Position numbers and translations under genes: made by a program. A stretch of DNA of 64,000 nt. It comes from UBA3951 sp050952125 (lineage in GTDB: Bacteria > Bacillota > Sulfobacillia > Fermentithermobacillales > Fermentithermobacillaceae). The DNA lies in assembly GCA_050952125.1 (NCBI GenBank), contig JBMNKK010000001.1:248001-312000 (forward strand). The letters run 5' to 3'. The notes beneath the pieces were generated by a model that worked only from the letters and a program-made list of their open reading frames with translations, made no database searches and was not told the DNA's origin. Positions 1 through 8,508 of this stretch are shown piece after piece (within the stretch, counting starts at the first letter, position 1; every line of letters begins with the position of its first letter).

Positions 1-254
1 CACACCCTCTTGAAGACACCGTCCTCAATAGCCTCCTGCAGCGGGCCTTTCAACCGGTCCCAAGTGAAAAGCGGCCACGTCACTCGTGACAGGTGATGAG
101 GCGCTGTACTGCTGCCCTTGGCTTGGGCACAAAAAGCACAGTTGTTGACGCACTTCTCCCCGAACAGCACGTGAGCGGTAGTCGGCGTTTCCTGAAGCCT
201 GGCTCGCGCCAGGCCGAGCACCGCGGCAGTTCCGAGAGACACGCCGATCGGCAT
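1..254 (-). CDS. Radical SAM protein, LipS-type lipoyl synthase subunit (partial, N-terminus only)
   Basis: An open frame begins with ATG at 254 and runs off the left edge without a stop. I translated it by hand. It starts with the stretch MPIGVSLGTAAVLGLARARL and then shows a radical SAM cluster motif CVNNCAFC (CX3CX2C), followed by AQAKGS and LSRVTWPLF. Biotin-synthase-like radical SAM proteins that work in pairs as lipoyl synthases (LipS1/LipS2 family) have this layout. It lies 28 bp after a second radical SAM gene at the end of the glycine cleavage operon, where lipoylation of GcvH is needed. Which of the two is LipS1 or LipS2 cannot be decided here. The C-terminal two thirds are outside the window. 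No clear ribosome binding site precedes the ATG, so translation may be coupled to the gene before it. Confidence 0.75.
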   Translation of the reverse strand, partial: MPIGVSLGTAAVLGLARARLQETPTTAHVLFGEKCVNNCAFCAQAKGSSTAPHHLSRVTWPLFTWDRLKGPLQEAIEDGVFKRV

Positions 255-282
255 GTCAATGGCATCTCTGTTGTTACGGCTT

Positions 283-1197
283 TCAGTCAAAGGAACAGCA
301 CTCTTCCTTCCGCAATACTGTGAGCCCTCGGGACTCGGCTTCCTTCACGGCTTCTTTGTGAGGCATCACAATACGGTCGACTCCGGCCATAACCGCCAGC
401 GGGTCCAGCAGTCGGCGGTAGCGCCCGCGAGGCCTCATACATCCTAAAGCTATATCGAGCTGGGGAGCCCGAACTCTCGTCCAAGCAATCAGCCGCGCTA
501 CTTCCTCTACAGGCGGCGGAGCAAAATCTTCCCAGAGAGTTCCCTCGGTAGGTATGAAGACGATAAATATGAGCCTCTCGATTCCCTCCTTGATGAGGAA
601 CTCGACAGCCTCGTACTCTCCCTTGATCCTCCCTCTCAGGAGTCCGGCCAGTATATGGGGAACTACCTCTGCCTTGCCCTTTTGCAGATTCCTCAGAGTC
701 TCGATGTAGTGGCGGCCTGTCCACTTGCCGTGGAAAGCTTCACGTATGGTCTCCTCGTCCAAGACAAAGTCGAACGATATGACGGACGCGGCGCCCGCGA
801 TCGCCCTGGCGGCCTCGGGAGAAGCCACGCCGGGGTGAACATTAACCCGGAGGTCAGCTCCCCGCGACTTGGCCTCGCCGGCCAGGTTCGCTATTTCCGC
901 CAAGTGAGAAACGAGCGGAACCGCCCCGCCGGCATCGCAACCGCCCGAGAGCAGGATGCTCTTAGGCTTCTTCGCTTGCAGCGCCTCCGGCAGGTCGCGG
1001 ACATCTACCATATGCTCAAGGTAGTGACCTCCGCAGTGAGAGCACCCAAGTGCACAGGCTTTGCCGGTCACACTGACCGCCATTGTCTTGGTGGGATATA
1101 TCGCTTGGAGGACCGGAGGCCTCGCACTCGCGCGAGCCTTCCACGCCGTCTCAAGTGCCCTCTCCAGTTCCCTCGATAGTGTGTTCTCCTCGCCCAT
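283..1197 (-). CDS. Radical SAM protein, LipS-type lipoyl synthase subunit
   Basis: A radical SAM enzyme of 304 residues. The [4Fe-4S]-binding motif CALGCSHC is visible at about residues 48-55, followed by a TIM-barrel-like protein with SGGCD and HPGV segments. The ATG at 1197 is chosen because GGAGG sits five bases before it; an upstream in-frame ATG at 1260 would place the start inside a hairpin and lacks a good site. The C-terminus ends in a Cys pair (EECCSFD), which could bind an extra cluster; that is inference. Position after gcvPB and before a second radical SAM gene points to a role in making the lipoyl group of GcvH. The family was often annotated as biotin synthase or generic radical SAM. 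The function is inferred from context and the paired motif pattern. Confidence 0.75.
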   Translation of the reverse strand: MGEENTLSRELERALETAWKARASARPPVLQAIYPTKTMAVSVTGKACALGCSHCGGHYLEHMVDVRDLPEALQAKKPKSILLSGGCDAGGAVPLVSHLAEIANLAGEAKSRGADLRVNVHPGVASPEAARAIAGAASVISFDFVLDEETIREAFHGKWTGRHYIETLRNLQKGKAEVVPHILAGLLRGRIKGEYEAVEFLIKEGIERLIFIVFIPTEGTLWEDFAPPPVEEVARLIAWTRVRAPQLDIALGCMRPRGRYRRLLDPLAVMAGVDRIVMPHKEAVKEAESRGLTVLRKEECCSFD

Positions 1198-1226
1198 GAA
1201 AGCCTCCGAGTCTTGTCGAGAGTACA

Positions 1227-1253
1227 TCGGGAGGAGGGCAGACCTCCTCCCGA
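1227..1253 (-). other. Perfect 10-bp hairpin between gcvPB and the radical SAM gene
   Basis: Bases 1227-1236 and 1244-1253 are exact inverted repeats (stem TCGGGAGGAG/CTCCTCCCGA) with a 7-base loop. The hairpin lies in the 126-bp gap between gcvPB and the radical SAM gene. No T-run follows it on the minus strand, so it is not a simple terminator. An mRNA processing or stability element separating gcv from the lipoyl-synthase genes is possible. Confidence 0.6.
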
Positions 1254-1323
1254 CTTCCATTCCCTATCCAGCTGACAACACGCGCGCCCTCCGCCGGCCC
1301 GGCTGGAGGCGCGGTAAGTCCGC

Positions 1324-2787
1324 TTACATCCCCCTACGCCACCTGATTCTTGGGTTCTTGGCGGCGCCCGCCTCATCAAGGCGGCCCACTACCGTGGTAT
1401 GGGGAGCGTCATGCAGCATCTTGGGGTTGGAGTACGCTTCCTTCGCTATCTCGATAAGAGCGTTGGCGAAGTAGTCCAAAGCCTCTTTGGACTCGGTCTC
1501 CGTCGGCTCTACCATGATAGCCTCGTCCACGATAAGCGGGAAGTAGTTGGTCGGCGGGTGGACGCCGTAGTCAAGGAGACGTTTGGAGATATCCATCGTG
1601 TGGCATCCGGTCTCCTTCTTGATCCTCTGAGGCGAGACTACGAACTCGTGCTTGCAGTGCCGGTCGTACGGCAGATCGTAGTACTCGGTTATGAGCCTAA
1701 GGACGTAGTTTGCGTTCAGCACAGCGTCCTTGCTGGCATTCCTCAGTCCGTCAGGCCCGAGAGACCTGATGTACGCGTAAGCCTTGACCATAACCAGGAA
1801 GTTGCCATAGAAGGACTTCATCTGGCCGATGGTGTTGGGCAAGTCGTAGTTCAAGTGATACGCCTTTCCGTCAAACTCAACGACGGGAACCGGCAGGAAC
1901 GGAGCAAGGTGCTCCTTAACGGCAACCGGGCCTGACCCGGGACCGCCGCCGCCGTGAGGCGTCGAGAAGGTCTTGTGGAGGTTGAAGTGGAGGACGTCAA
2001 ACCCCATGTCGCCCGGACGGGCGATGCCCATGATGGCGTTGGCGTTGGCTCCGTCATAGTAGAGGAGGCCGCCCTTGCCGTGGACAATCTCCTGGATCTT
2101 CTCGATGTTCTCGTCGAATAGCCCCAGGGTGTTCGGGTTGGTGAGCATGAGGCCCGCCACCGTCTCGTCCATCACCTTTTCAAGAGCTTCTATATCGACT
2201 CCGCCCCGGTTGTCGGACGGTATCTGCACTGTCTGGAAACCGGCGAGCACTCCCGAGGCCGGGTTGGTGCCGTGAGCGGCATCGGGAATGAGGATCTTTG
2301 TCCTGGCGGTGTCATTCCGCGACAAATGATACGCGCGAATGATGTGGATACCGGTAAGCTCGCCGTGAGCTCCTGCCGCAGGCTGGAGGCTCACTTTGTC
2401 CATACCGGCGATCTCGGCCAGGTAGTTCTGCAGTTCGTACATGAGCTGCAGCGCGCCCTGCACGGTCTCTTCAGGGGCGTACGGATGGATGTCGTTGAAG
2501 CCGGGAAGGTTCGCGACTTCCTCGTTAATCTTGGGGTTGTACTTCATTGTACATGAACCCAAGGGATAGAATCCGATGTCCACACCATGGTTCAGCTGTG
2601 ACAGCCTGGTGAAGTGCCTTACAAGGTCTATTTCGGAAACCTCCGGCAGATCCGCAGGGGTCTTCCTGAGTTCACTTTCAGGCAACAGCTCGGACATGGA
2701 CTTCTTCTCCACCTCAAGAGGCGGCAGAGAATATGCCTTCCGGCCCGGGCTGGACACTTCGAAGATCAAAGGCTCAAGACCTCTCAT
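1324..2787 (-). CDS. gcvPB: Glycine dehydrogenase (decarboxylating) subunit 2
   Basis: C-terminal half of the split P-protein of the glycine cleavage system (487 residues). With GcvPA it decarboxylates glycine and passes the aminomethyl group to lipoyl-GcvH. The pyridoxal-phosphate lysine is K272 in the motif NLHKTFSTPHGGGGPG, and the glycine-rich loop after it is intact. The length matches the usual 480-490 residues. Its ATG overlaps the gcvPA stop by four bases (ATGA), so the two subunits are translationally coupled. It is the last canonical gcv gene of the operon under the glycine riboswitch. Confidence is high from full-length family resemblance. Confidence 0.97.
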   Translation of the reverse strand: MRGLEPLIFEVSSPGRKAYSLPPLEVEKKSMSELLPESELRKTPADLPEVSEIDLVRHFTRLSQLNHGVDIGFYPLGSCTMKYNPKINEEVANLPGFNDIHPYAPEETVQGALQLMYELQNYLAEIAGMDKVSLQPAAGAHGELTGIHIIRAYHLSRNDTARTKILIPDAAHGTNPASGVLAGFQTVQIPSDNRGGVDIEALEKVMDETVAGLMLTNPNTLGLFDENIEKIQEIVHGKGGLLYYDGANANAIMGIARPGDMGFDVLHFNLHKTFSTPHGGGGPGSGPVAVKEHLAPFLPVPVVEFDGKAYHLNYDLPNTIGQMKSFYGNFLVMVKAYAYIRSLGPDGLRNASKDAVLNANYVLRLITEYYDLPYDRHCKHEFVVSPQRIKKETGCHTMDISKRLLDYGVHPPTNYFPLIVDEAIMVEPTETESKEALDYFANALIEIAKEAYSNPKMLHDAPHTTVVGRLDEAGAAKNPRIRWRRGM

Positions 2788-4121
2788 GCCAATCCCTCCA
2801 ATCCGGCAAGAAGATCATCCATTTCCTTCTTGCTGCGTTTCTCGGTTACGGCTATGAGCAGGTGATCCTTTAGCTCCGGATACGCTCTTCCAAGCGGATA
2901 GCCGGCAAGGATCTTCTTGGAAACGAGAGACTTCAGGATCTTCTCGGGGTCTACCGGACACTTCACGGCGAACTCATTGAAGAACGGTGTATTCCAAGCC
3001 AGGCTGTAACCTTTAAGTTTGGATATGCCGTCCGCGAGGTAGTGCGCCTTGGTGACACAGTGTTCAGCCAACTCCCTGATGCCTTCCTTGCCGAGCCAGC
3101 TCAAATAGACCGTAGCGGCAAGCGCGTTCAGGGCTTCGTTGGAACAGATATTGGAGGTTGCCCTATCTCTCCTGATATGCTGCTCGCGAGTCTGGAGGGT
3201 CAGGACAAAGCCTCTCTGCCCTCTGTTGTCGCTGGTCATGCCGACAAGCCTTCCCGGCATACGCCTGAGATACTTGTCCTTGACCGCCAGCACTCCGAGA
3301 TACGGGCCGCCGAAAGCCATGGGGTTTCCGAAGACTTGGCCTTCACCCACTACAATCTCGGCACCGTACTCGGCCGGAGGCCGCAGAATCCCCAGACTCA
3401 TCGGGTTAACCTGAACGATAAGGGTCGCGCCGGCAGCCTGGACCTTCTTCGATATCTCATCTACGGGCTCGATATTCCCGAGGAAGTTGGGCTGCTGGAT
3501 TACCAGGCAAGCGACATCCTGAGCGAGAACCTGATCGAGCCCGGCAAGGGAAGTCACACCGTTTTCCATGGGGACTTCCTTCACGGTAATGCCGTGGCCC
3601 TTGGCGTAAGTCTCGGTGACTTTCCTGGTCTCAGGGTGCACCGTGCGCGAGACCAAGGCGTTCTTCCTGCGAGTGAGACCGCACGCGATGGTAACAGATT
3701 CGGCCGCCGCCGAAGCGCCGTCGTACATGGAGGCGTTGGCGGTATCCATTCCGGTTATCTCGCAGATCATGGTCTGGTACTCGAAGATGGATTGGAGCAC
3801 TGCCTGGCTGACCTCAGGCTGGTAGGGCGTGTACGCGGTGTAGAACTCCGACCGTCCCAGCACGTGACGAACCACCGACGGGACATAGTGATCGTAGGCG
3901 CCTGCACCGATGAACGTGGCGAAGTCCTTGGCCGAGTTCTTCTCAGAGAGCTCGCGCATGAGCTTGGCCACCTCATACTCGGAAAGGGCCTCGGGAATGT
4001 TCATGTCGCCCTTGAACCTGAGCGCCGGAGGGATGTCGCTGAAGAGGTCTTCGATAGACTTGACGCCTATCGTCTTCAGCATCTCCTCCCTATCCTTGTT
4101 GGTGTTTGGTAGAAAATCCAT
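2784..4121 (-). CDS. gcvPA: Glycine dehydrogenase (decarboxylating) subunit 1
   Basis: N-terminal half of the split P-protein (445 residues, the usual length). It starts MDFLPNTNKDREEMLKTIG, typical of bacterial GcvPA, and contains the conserved block YTPYQPEVSQAVLQSIFEYQ. It folds like a PLP aminotransferase without the cofactor lysine and pairs with GcvPB. Its ATG overlaps the last base of the gcvH stop (TAATG). Splitting of GcvP into two genes is typical of Bacillota, Thermotogota and archaea. Confidence 0.97.
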   Translation of the reverse strand: MDFLPNTNKDREEMLKTIGVKSIEDLFSDIPPALRFKGDMNIPEALSEYEVAKLMRELSEKNSAKDFATFIGAGAYDHYVPSVVRHVLGRSEFYTAYTPYQPEVSQAVLQSIFEYQTMICEITGMDTANASMYDGASAAAESVTIACGLTRRKNALVSRTVHPETRKVTETYAKGHGITVKEVPMENGVTSLAGLDQVLAQDVACLVIQQPNFLGNIEPVDEISKKVQAAGATLIVQVNPMSLGILRPPAEYGAEIVVGEGQVFGNPMAFGGPYLGVLAVKDKYLRRMPGRLVGMTSDNRGQRGFVLTLQTREQHIRRDRATSNICSNEALNALAATVYLSWLGKEGIRELAEHCVTKAHYLADGISKLKGYSLAWNTPFFNEFAVKCPVDPEKILKSLVSKKILAGYPLGRAYPELKDHLLIAVTEKRSKKEMDDLLAGLEGLA

Positions 4122-4516
4122 TAGTGTTGACCGCCACCCTCGGCTACGTGTTTCTCGTAGGCTGCAACGTCCATGAGCTTGTCGAGCTCAGAAGGATCGG
4201 AGAGCTCGATGGCGCAAATCCAGCCTTCGCCGTGCGGGTCCTTGTTCAGAAGCTCGGGAGAATCGGTAACACTGTCGTTGACCTCTACTACCTTCCCGGA
4301 CACGGGAGCATAGCAGTCGGACACGGCCTTAACCGACTCGACCGTCGAGAAGATCTCGCCGGCCTTAACCTCTCTGCCGATCTCCGGCAGCTCGACGAAA
4401 ACAATGTCACCGAGCTGATCCTGGGCGAAGTTGGTGATGCCCAGATATGCCTTGTTGCCTTCGACCTTCGCGTACTCATGGGACTCTGTGTACTTCAGGT
4501 TTGCCGGATAGCTCAC
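4121..4516 (-). CDS. gcvH: Glycine cleavage system H protein
   Basis: Lipoyl carrier protein of the glycine cleavage complex (131 residues). The lipoyl-attachment lysine is K63 in ESVKAVSDCYAPVSG. The end, HVAEGGGQH, carries a short glycine/histidine tail. The start is GTG at 4516, overlapping the gcvT stop by four bases. The lipoyl group is probably built in place by the two radical SAM proteins at the operon end; no lipoate-protein ligase or classical LipA is seen in the window. Confidence 0.97.
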   Translation of the reverse strand: MSYPANLKYTESHEYAKVEGNKAYLGITNFAQDQLGDIVFVELPEIGREVKAGEIFSTVESVKAVSDCYAPVSGKVVEVNDSVTDSPELLNKDPHGEGWICAIELSDPSELDKLMDVAAYEKHVAEGGGQH

Positions 4517-5634
4517 TTCTTTTTGCCCTCCCTCTTGTAGAACGGCATCTTAACGATTTCCGCCGCGTACTTCCTGTTACGGATCTCAACCTTGACCTTG
4601 GTCCCTACGGCGCTTTCGTCGACAGGGACATAGGCCATGGCCAGATACTTGTCGAGCGTCGGAGCGTACGAGCCGGTTGTTATGTATCCAAGCTCCTTTT
4701 CTCCGGACTCGTCGAAGACCTTGTATCCGGTCCTGGGGACGCTCTTTTCGAGCATCTCTAGTCCTACCAACTTGGCAGGAAGACCTTTCTCACGCTGATC
4801 CATAAGAGCGCGTGAGCCTACGAAGTACGTGCCCTTCCCGAACGCCACGAATCTGCCGAGGCCGGCCTCCAAGGGGCCGCGCTTCTCGTCCAGTTCCTGG
4901 CCGTAAAGAGGCATCGAAGCTTCGAAGCGAAGGGTGTCCCTGCAGCCAAGGCCCGCGGGGACGAGTCCGTCGCCTTCGCCGGCCTCCATGACTATGTCGA
5001 ACAGAGCCATGCCTTCTTCGGCCTTGCAGTAGATCTCGAAGCCGTCCTCGCCGGTGTAGCCGGTGCGAGTTATGAGGGTGTCAATGCCCCCGACATCTAC
5101 GTGCTCGACTGCCCGGTAGTACTTGAGTTCATTCAAAGGATACTTGCAGATCCGCTGGATGATCCTCTCAGAGTTCGGGCCCTGAATAGCCACCTCCGCG
5201 GTCTCCTTGGACAGATTCTGCACCGTAACGTCCCGGAAGTACTTGGCCGCGTCCTTGATCCACTCATAGTCCTTGTCAATGTTGCCTGCGTTGATTACCA
5301 AGAGGTACTTGCCGCCCTCCAGGCAGACAATCATCATGTCGTCAACTACTCCACCTGTGGGGTAGCACATGGGGCTGTACACGACTCTGCCCGGCGAGCC
5401 TTTGGATATGTCGTTGACCATCAGGAACTGCAGAAGGTCAAGAGCGCCGGAGCCCTCCACCAGTATCTCGCCCATGTCTGAAACATCCCAGAGGGCAGCC
5501 GCGTTCCGGCACGCGTGGTGCTCTTCCTTGATGCTGGTGAATTGAACCGGAAGAGCCCATCCCGAGAAGTCGATGATCCTGCCGCCGTACTTCTCGTAGA
5601 TGTCGTATAGCGGGGTCTTTTTAAGTTCTGCCAC
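4513..5634 (-). CDS. gcvT: Aminomethyltransferase (glycine cleavage T protein)
   Basis: Transfers the methylene group from aminomethyl-lipoyl-GcvH to tetrahydrofolate and releases ammonia (373 residues, family length about 365). It opens KKTPLYDIYEKYGGRIIDFSGW, the canonical N-terminus, with the folate-binding GCV_T domain to about residue 260 and the C-terminal barrel after it. The start is GTG at 5634; AGGAGG lies a rather long 13 bases upstream, with an AGGAAG directly before the codon. This is the first gene of the gcv operon, about 140 bp downstream of the riboswitch terminator. Confidence 0.97.
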   Translation of the reverse strand: MAELKKTPLYDIYEKYGGRIIDFSGWALPVQFTSIKEEHHACRNAAALWDVSDMGEILVEGSGALDLLQFLMVNDISKGSPGRVVYSPMCYPTGGVVDDMMIVCLEGGKYLLVINAGNIDKDYEWIKDAAKYFRDVTVQNLSKETAEVAIQGPNSERIIQRICKYPLNELKYYRAVEHVDVGGIDTLITRTGYTGEDGFEIYCKAEEGMALFDIVMEAGEGDGLVPAGLGCRDTLRFEASMPLYGQELDEKRGPLEAGLGRFVAFGKGTYFVGSRALMDQREKGLPAKLVGLEMLEKSVPRTGYKVFDESGEKELGYITTGSYAPTLDKYLAMAYVPVDESAVGTKVKVEIRNRKYAAEIVKMPFYKREGKKK

Positions 5635-5759
5635 CTTCCTGAACTCACCTCCTAATTATTCGCCTGGAATCTTATCCAGCGTTAGCGTTTCCGATCGCAC
5701 CCATTCTCTCCCGCCACCCGAGAGTCCTCGTTTGGTGTGCCCTTGTTGCGGATGCTTTC

Positions 5760-5796
5760 CGCAAAAGCAAACAAGGATCGGGTAAGAACCCGATCC
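5760..5796 (-). terminator. Rho-independent terminator, expression platform of glycine riboswitch
   Basis: On the minus strand a perfect 8-bp stem (GGATCGGG / CCCGATCC, bases 5775-5796) with a 6-base loop is followed by the T-rich run TTGTTTGCTTTTG. Its 5' arm directly follows and overlaps the end of the second glycine aptamer. This is the expected arrangement for a switch in which glycine binding prevents termination. Confidence 0.85.
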
Positions 5797-6025
5797 CTGT
5801 CCTTTTACCTGAGAGATTGCTGCCCTTTAAAGGCAGTTTCCCCTTTGGTGCCATTACTGGCTCTCCAGAGACGCGTCAGGTGACGGTGTTTGTACCTGAG
5901 AGTTTCGGACCTCAAGTCCTTGCTCCTACGGCGCCCTTACCGGCTGCCGGAACCGCGGCCTTCGGACTCTTTGGAAGATCTCATTTGTTGCCGCAGTCCC
6001 AGGTGTGCCTGCGGGACTCTCCCGC
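5775..6025 (-). promoter_or_regulatory. Tandem glycine riboswitch upstream of gcvT
   Basis: Two copies of the conserved glycine-aptamer 3' core, CTCTCAGGTA, appear on the minus strand near 5894 and 5810. The second aptamer (about 5797-5875) also has the GCACCAAAGGGGAAAC core and ends in AAAGGACAGGGA. The first aptamer (about 5880-6025) has GGGAGAG, GCGCCGTAGGAGCAA and the P3 hairpin GGACTTGAGGTCC. Between its GGGAGAG and GCGCCG cores lie roughly 80 extra bases with further stems, much longer than the usual P2 loop. The riboswitch should turn on gcvTHPAPB when glycine is plentiful, through the terminator that follows it. Confidence 0.92.
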
Positions 6026-6154
6026 CACCCTCATCCGCCAAGGTATTCGGTTATGAGTAGGTGCTCCAAGGAGAGTTTAGTTCTACATAGATCCTGAGTT
6101 CTCCTCCATCGGAGATGAGCAAAGAACGAAAACCGGAGAAACAGCGCCCGCGGT

Positions 6155-7582
6155 TCATCTCACAGCGCTGCCGGCTGAGTCGGCTGACTCACCGGTTGCT
6201 CGCCTCACCAACACAATGGGTGTCATCTGGTCCTGGTTGCCCGCGGGGTTGTCCGCCATCGCGGTCTCCAGGGCCTTGGCGTCGACTCCTTCCGAGTAGC
6301 CGACCGCCCACGCGATACCAAGGTCGTTGGCGTCTACAATTGCAGCTCCGACTCCCTTGCCGAGGCCCCCTGCAATCCGGTTGGACAACAGATACGGGTC
6401 TTTCGGGCCAAGCATTACATAGTAGTCATAAGGCGGCAGCGAGCCCAAGATGTCGTCTATCTGGGCGACTTGCGGGCCAGCGACAACATAGAACCACCCG
6501 TCTCGACCCAATACCTTTCCAATGCCGCCCGCCGCTATCGCGGCTAGAATCCTGAGCGACCCGACCTCTTCAAGGGCGGTCTGCGCTGAAAGCGGGTTGG
6601 CCATAGGCGCCGACGAGGTAAACGCTCCAACGGGGTGGCGCCCCGCGATGATCTTCGATGTAAACCGAGCCAAGGCACTTAGCGGCACGGTTCCCTCCAT
6701 CAACATCCGGCCTTCCATGATGGCAGCCACGCAAGACGAGAACGCCGCGACGTCGCCTTCTTTCAAGTCTCCTTGGACATACCTCTTCACTGTCTCCGCC
6801 GGGTCATCGGCTTCGGTCAGAAGCTTGGTCTTAATAGGAAGCTTCGTCCACCCGCTCAGGTCAGGCAGCCTGTTCTTCCGCGGAGGAATGGGCGGCGGTG
6901 TGCCGAACCCCATTCGTTCCCATGCCTCACGCAGGTGCGGGTCTCTTACCTTGGCCTTGCAGCCCGTGTCAAGCACCTCTCTCGCGCGATCCCGATTGCC
7001 CCGCTTGAGGTGCAGTTCGGCCAAAATGATGAACTCGTCATGGAAGTTGGTCGCCTCAAGAGACAGGAAACGCTCCAACGTCTCAATGGCAGCCTCCTCA
7101 TCGCCTGTTTCGATGTGGATGCGGGCGACCCGCTTCAGGAGGACGGCCAACGGATAGTGATCGGGCAGCATCTCGGTGCACAATGGGTCTGCCTTCTTGT
7201 ATATTTCGAGGGCTCTCTCACGATTCTCAGGGTCGGAAAAGAACCTTACGATGTCGGCGTACAGGATCATGATCCAAGCGTTATTAGGGTTGCGCTCAGC
7301 GAGTTCCGCCGCCACCTGTTCGGCTTCGGAAAACATGTGTCTTCGCAGCAGCACATGGATATAGTCGCGCCCGGCCCGCGGTGACTTCGACCTCTCCCAC
7401 CTGCCGCCTGCCAGCTCAAAAGCCCTATCCAGTTCCCCTTCCGCCAACAGGCCCCAGACTGCCCGATGGACGGGGTAGTCCCCGCTGTCCGGTGTAGCGA
7501 ACCGCGTGAATATGGAGTCCGAAAGCCCCTTCAGACTGAGTACGTCCAAAAACCATCCAATAAGAACCATGAGAGAATTCAT
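6155..7582 (-). CDS. TPR-repeat protein of unknown function
   Basis: 475 residues. After a short hydrophobic N-terminus (MNSLMVLIGWFLDVLSL) comes an alpha-helical repeat region at about residues 45-250. It has TPR-like units such as AEQVAAELAERNPNNAWIMI and AAIETLERFLSLEATNFHDE. The C-terminal 220 residues, rich in Ala/Gly and containing GGIGKVLGRDGWFYVVAGP, are not recognised. TPRs suggest a scaffold or peptide-binding role, and the N-terminal segment could tether it to the membrane. It is separated from the ABC exporter genes upstream by 71 bp and may be the last gene of that transcript. No function is claimed. Confidence 0.75.
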   Translation of the reverse strand: MNSLMVLIGWFLDVLSLKGLSDSIFTRFATPDSGDYPVHRAVWGLLAEGELDRAFELAGGRWERSKSPRAGRDYIHVLLRRHMFSEAEQVAAELAERNPNNAWIMILYADIVRFFSDPENRERALEIYKKADPLCTEMLPDHYPLAVLLKRVARIHIETGDEEAAIETLERFLSLEATNFHDEFIILAELHLKRGNRDRAREVLDTGCKAKVRDPHLREAWERMGFGTPPPIPPRKNRLPDLSGWTKLPIKTKLLTEADDPAETVKRYVQGDLKEGDVAAFSSCVAAIMEGRMLMEGTVPLSALARFTSKIIAGRHPVGAFTSSAPMANPLSAQTALEEVGSLRILAAIAAGGIGKVLGRDGWFYVVAGPQVAQIDDILGSLPPYDYYVMLGPKDPYLLSNRIAGGLGKGVGAAIVDANDLGIAWAVGYSEGVDAKALETAMADNPAGNQDQMTPIVLVRRATGESADSAGSAVR

Positions 7583-7653
7583 CCCAAGCCAGCCCTTCGT
7601 CTAGATTCGTTCGTTGTCCTATCCGATTCTACTCTACAAGAGTAGCATGATTC

Positions 7654-8508
7654 CTACATCCTGACCTGCATCAGATTCCCTGACTCATACCTCTTGAGGC
7701 CGATCTTGAAGATCCTGTCCGCCGCGAAGACAAAGGACACCGCCGCGGCAGCAAAGGCTCCAAAAAAGAGCGGGTTGAAATCTCTTATTACGCTCACCGG
7801 TATCGAGTTGATGAAGCCTGCCGGGATGAGCGTGAAGAGGACTACCCTCGTCGCTCCGCCGAATATCCCGGAGGGATACGTCGAGAAATGTATGAGTGAG
7901 AACGAAGCCTGCTCAGAGAACCTCTCAGAATTGCCGATGAAAAACGAGAGACAGTGTACGATCACCGAAAAGCCAAAGAAGAGACACGCCACAAGGATGC
8001 CGCTCACCAAGAAAAGGCCTGCTTGCACTAGGTTTGGTCTCACGAGAGCGAAGAACGCCGAAACCCCGAAGACGATGTCTCCGATCGCGGTGGCATCTAC
8101 CCTGCTCGAGGCCATATGAGTCAACACGTGCCTGGGATAGACGAGGTAGAAATCCAAGTCACCTCGAACGATCAGTGAAGACAGCCTCGCTACATTGCCG
8201 AAGAAGCAGTAGCAGAGTCCGAATCCCAGAGCGTTGACTGCCCACAGCGTGATGACATCATTTCGCCCCCATCCCCGGACTACTGGGAACCTCGCGAAGT
8301 AGAGCAGCCAGTAGGAAAGCCACATTGTATCGTTCATGACCATGCCGGCAACCCTGCCGATAAAGGACGCCCGGTACTCCATCTCCATTGACAGGTTGGA
8401 CTTGAAGTACTCGAAGATGAAGGAGACGTATGACCGGAAGCCAAAGCGCCGCGCCACGCTCTCTGAAGGAGTGCTGTGGCTCGCTGCAAGTTTATCCTCC
8501 TTGGACAT
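7654..8508 (-). CDS. ABC-2 type exporter permease (COG3694-like)
   Basis: 284-residue integral membrane protein with six hydrophobic segments and the block MEMEYRASFIGRVAGMVMNDTMW near the N-terminus, typical of the COG3694 permease of COG4586/4587/3694 exporters. It overlaps the preceding permease gene by 17 bp, so the two permeases are probably co-translated and form a heterodimer with the ATPase. The substrate of these exporters is unknown; some relatives have been linked to drug or bacteriocin export. The short soluble N-terminus (MSKEDKLAASHSTPSES) is not conserved. Confidence 0.85.
   Translation of the reverse strand: MSKEDKLAASHSTPSESVARRFGFRSYVSFIFEYFKSNLSMEMEYRASFIGRVAGMVMNDTMWLSYWLLYFARFPVVRGWGRNDVITLWAVNALGFGLCYCFFGNVARLSSLIVRGDLDFYLVYPRHVLTHMASSRVDATAIGDIVFGVSAFFALVRPNLVQAGLFLVSGILVACLFFGFSVIVHCLSFFIGNSERFSEQASFSLIHFSTYPSGIFGGATRVVLFTLIPAGFINSIPVSVIRDFNPLFFGAFAAAAVSFVFAADRIFKIGLKRYESGNLMQVRM

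Noticed and set aside
3042..4112. 356-residue plus-strand open frame
   Set aside because: It is antisense to gcvPA, a clear full-length gene.
7629..7645. CTACTCT/AGAGTAG hairpin between the exporter and the TPR gene
   Set aside because: It is a 7-bp stem without a T-run on either side, too weak to call a terminator.
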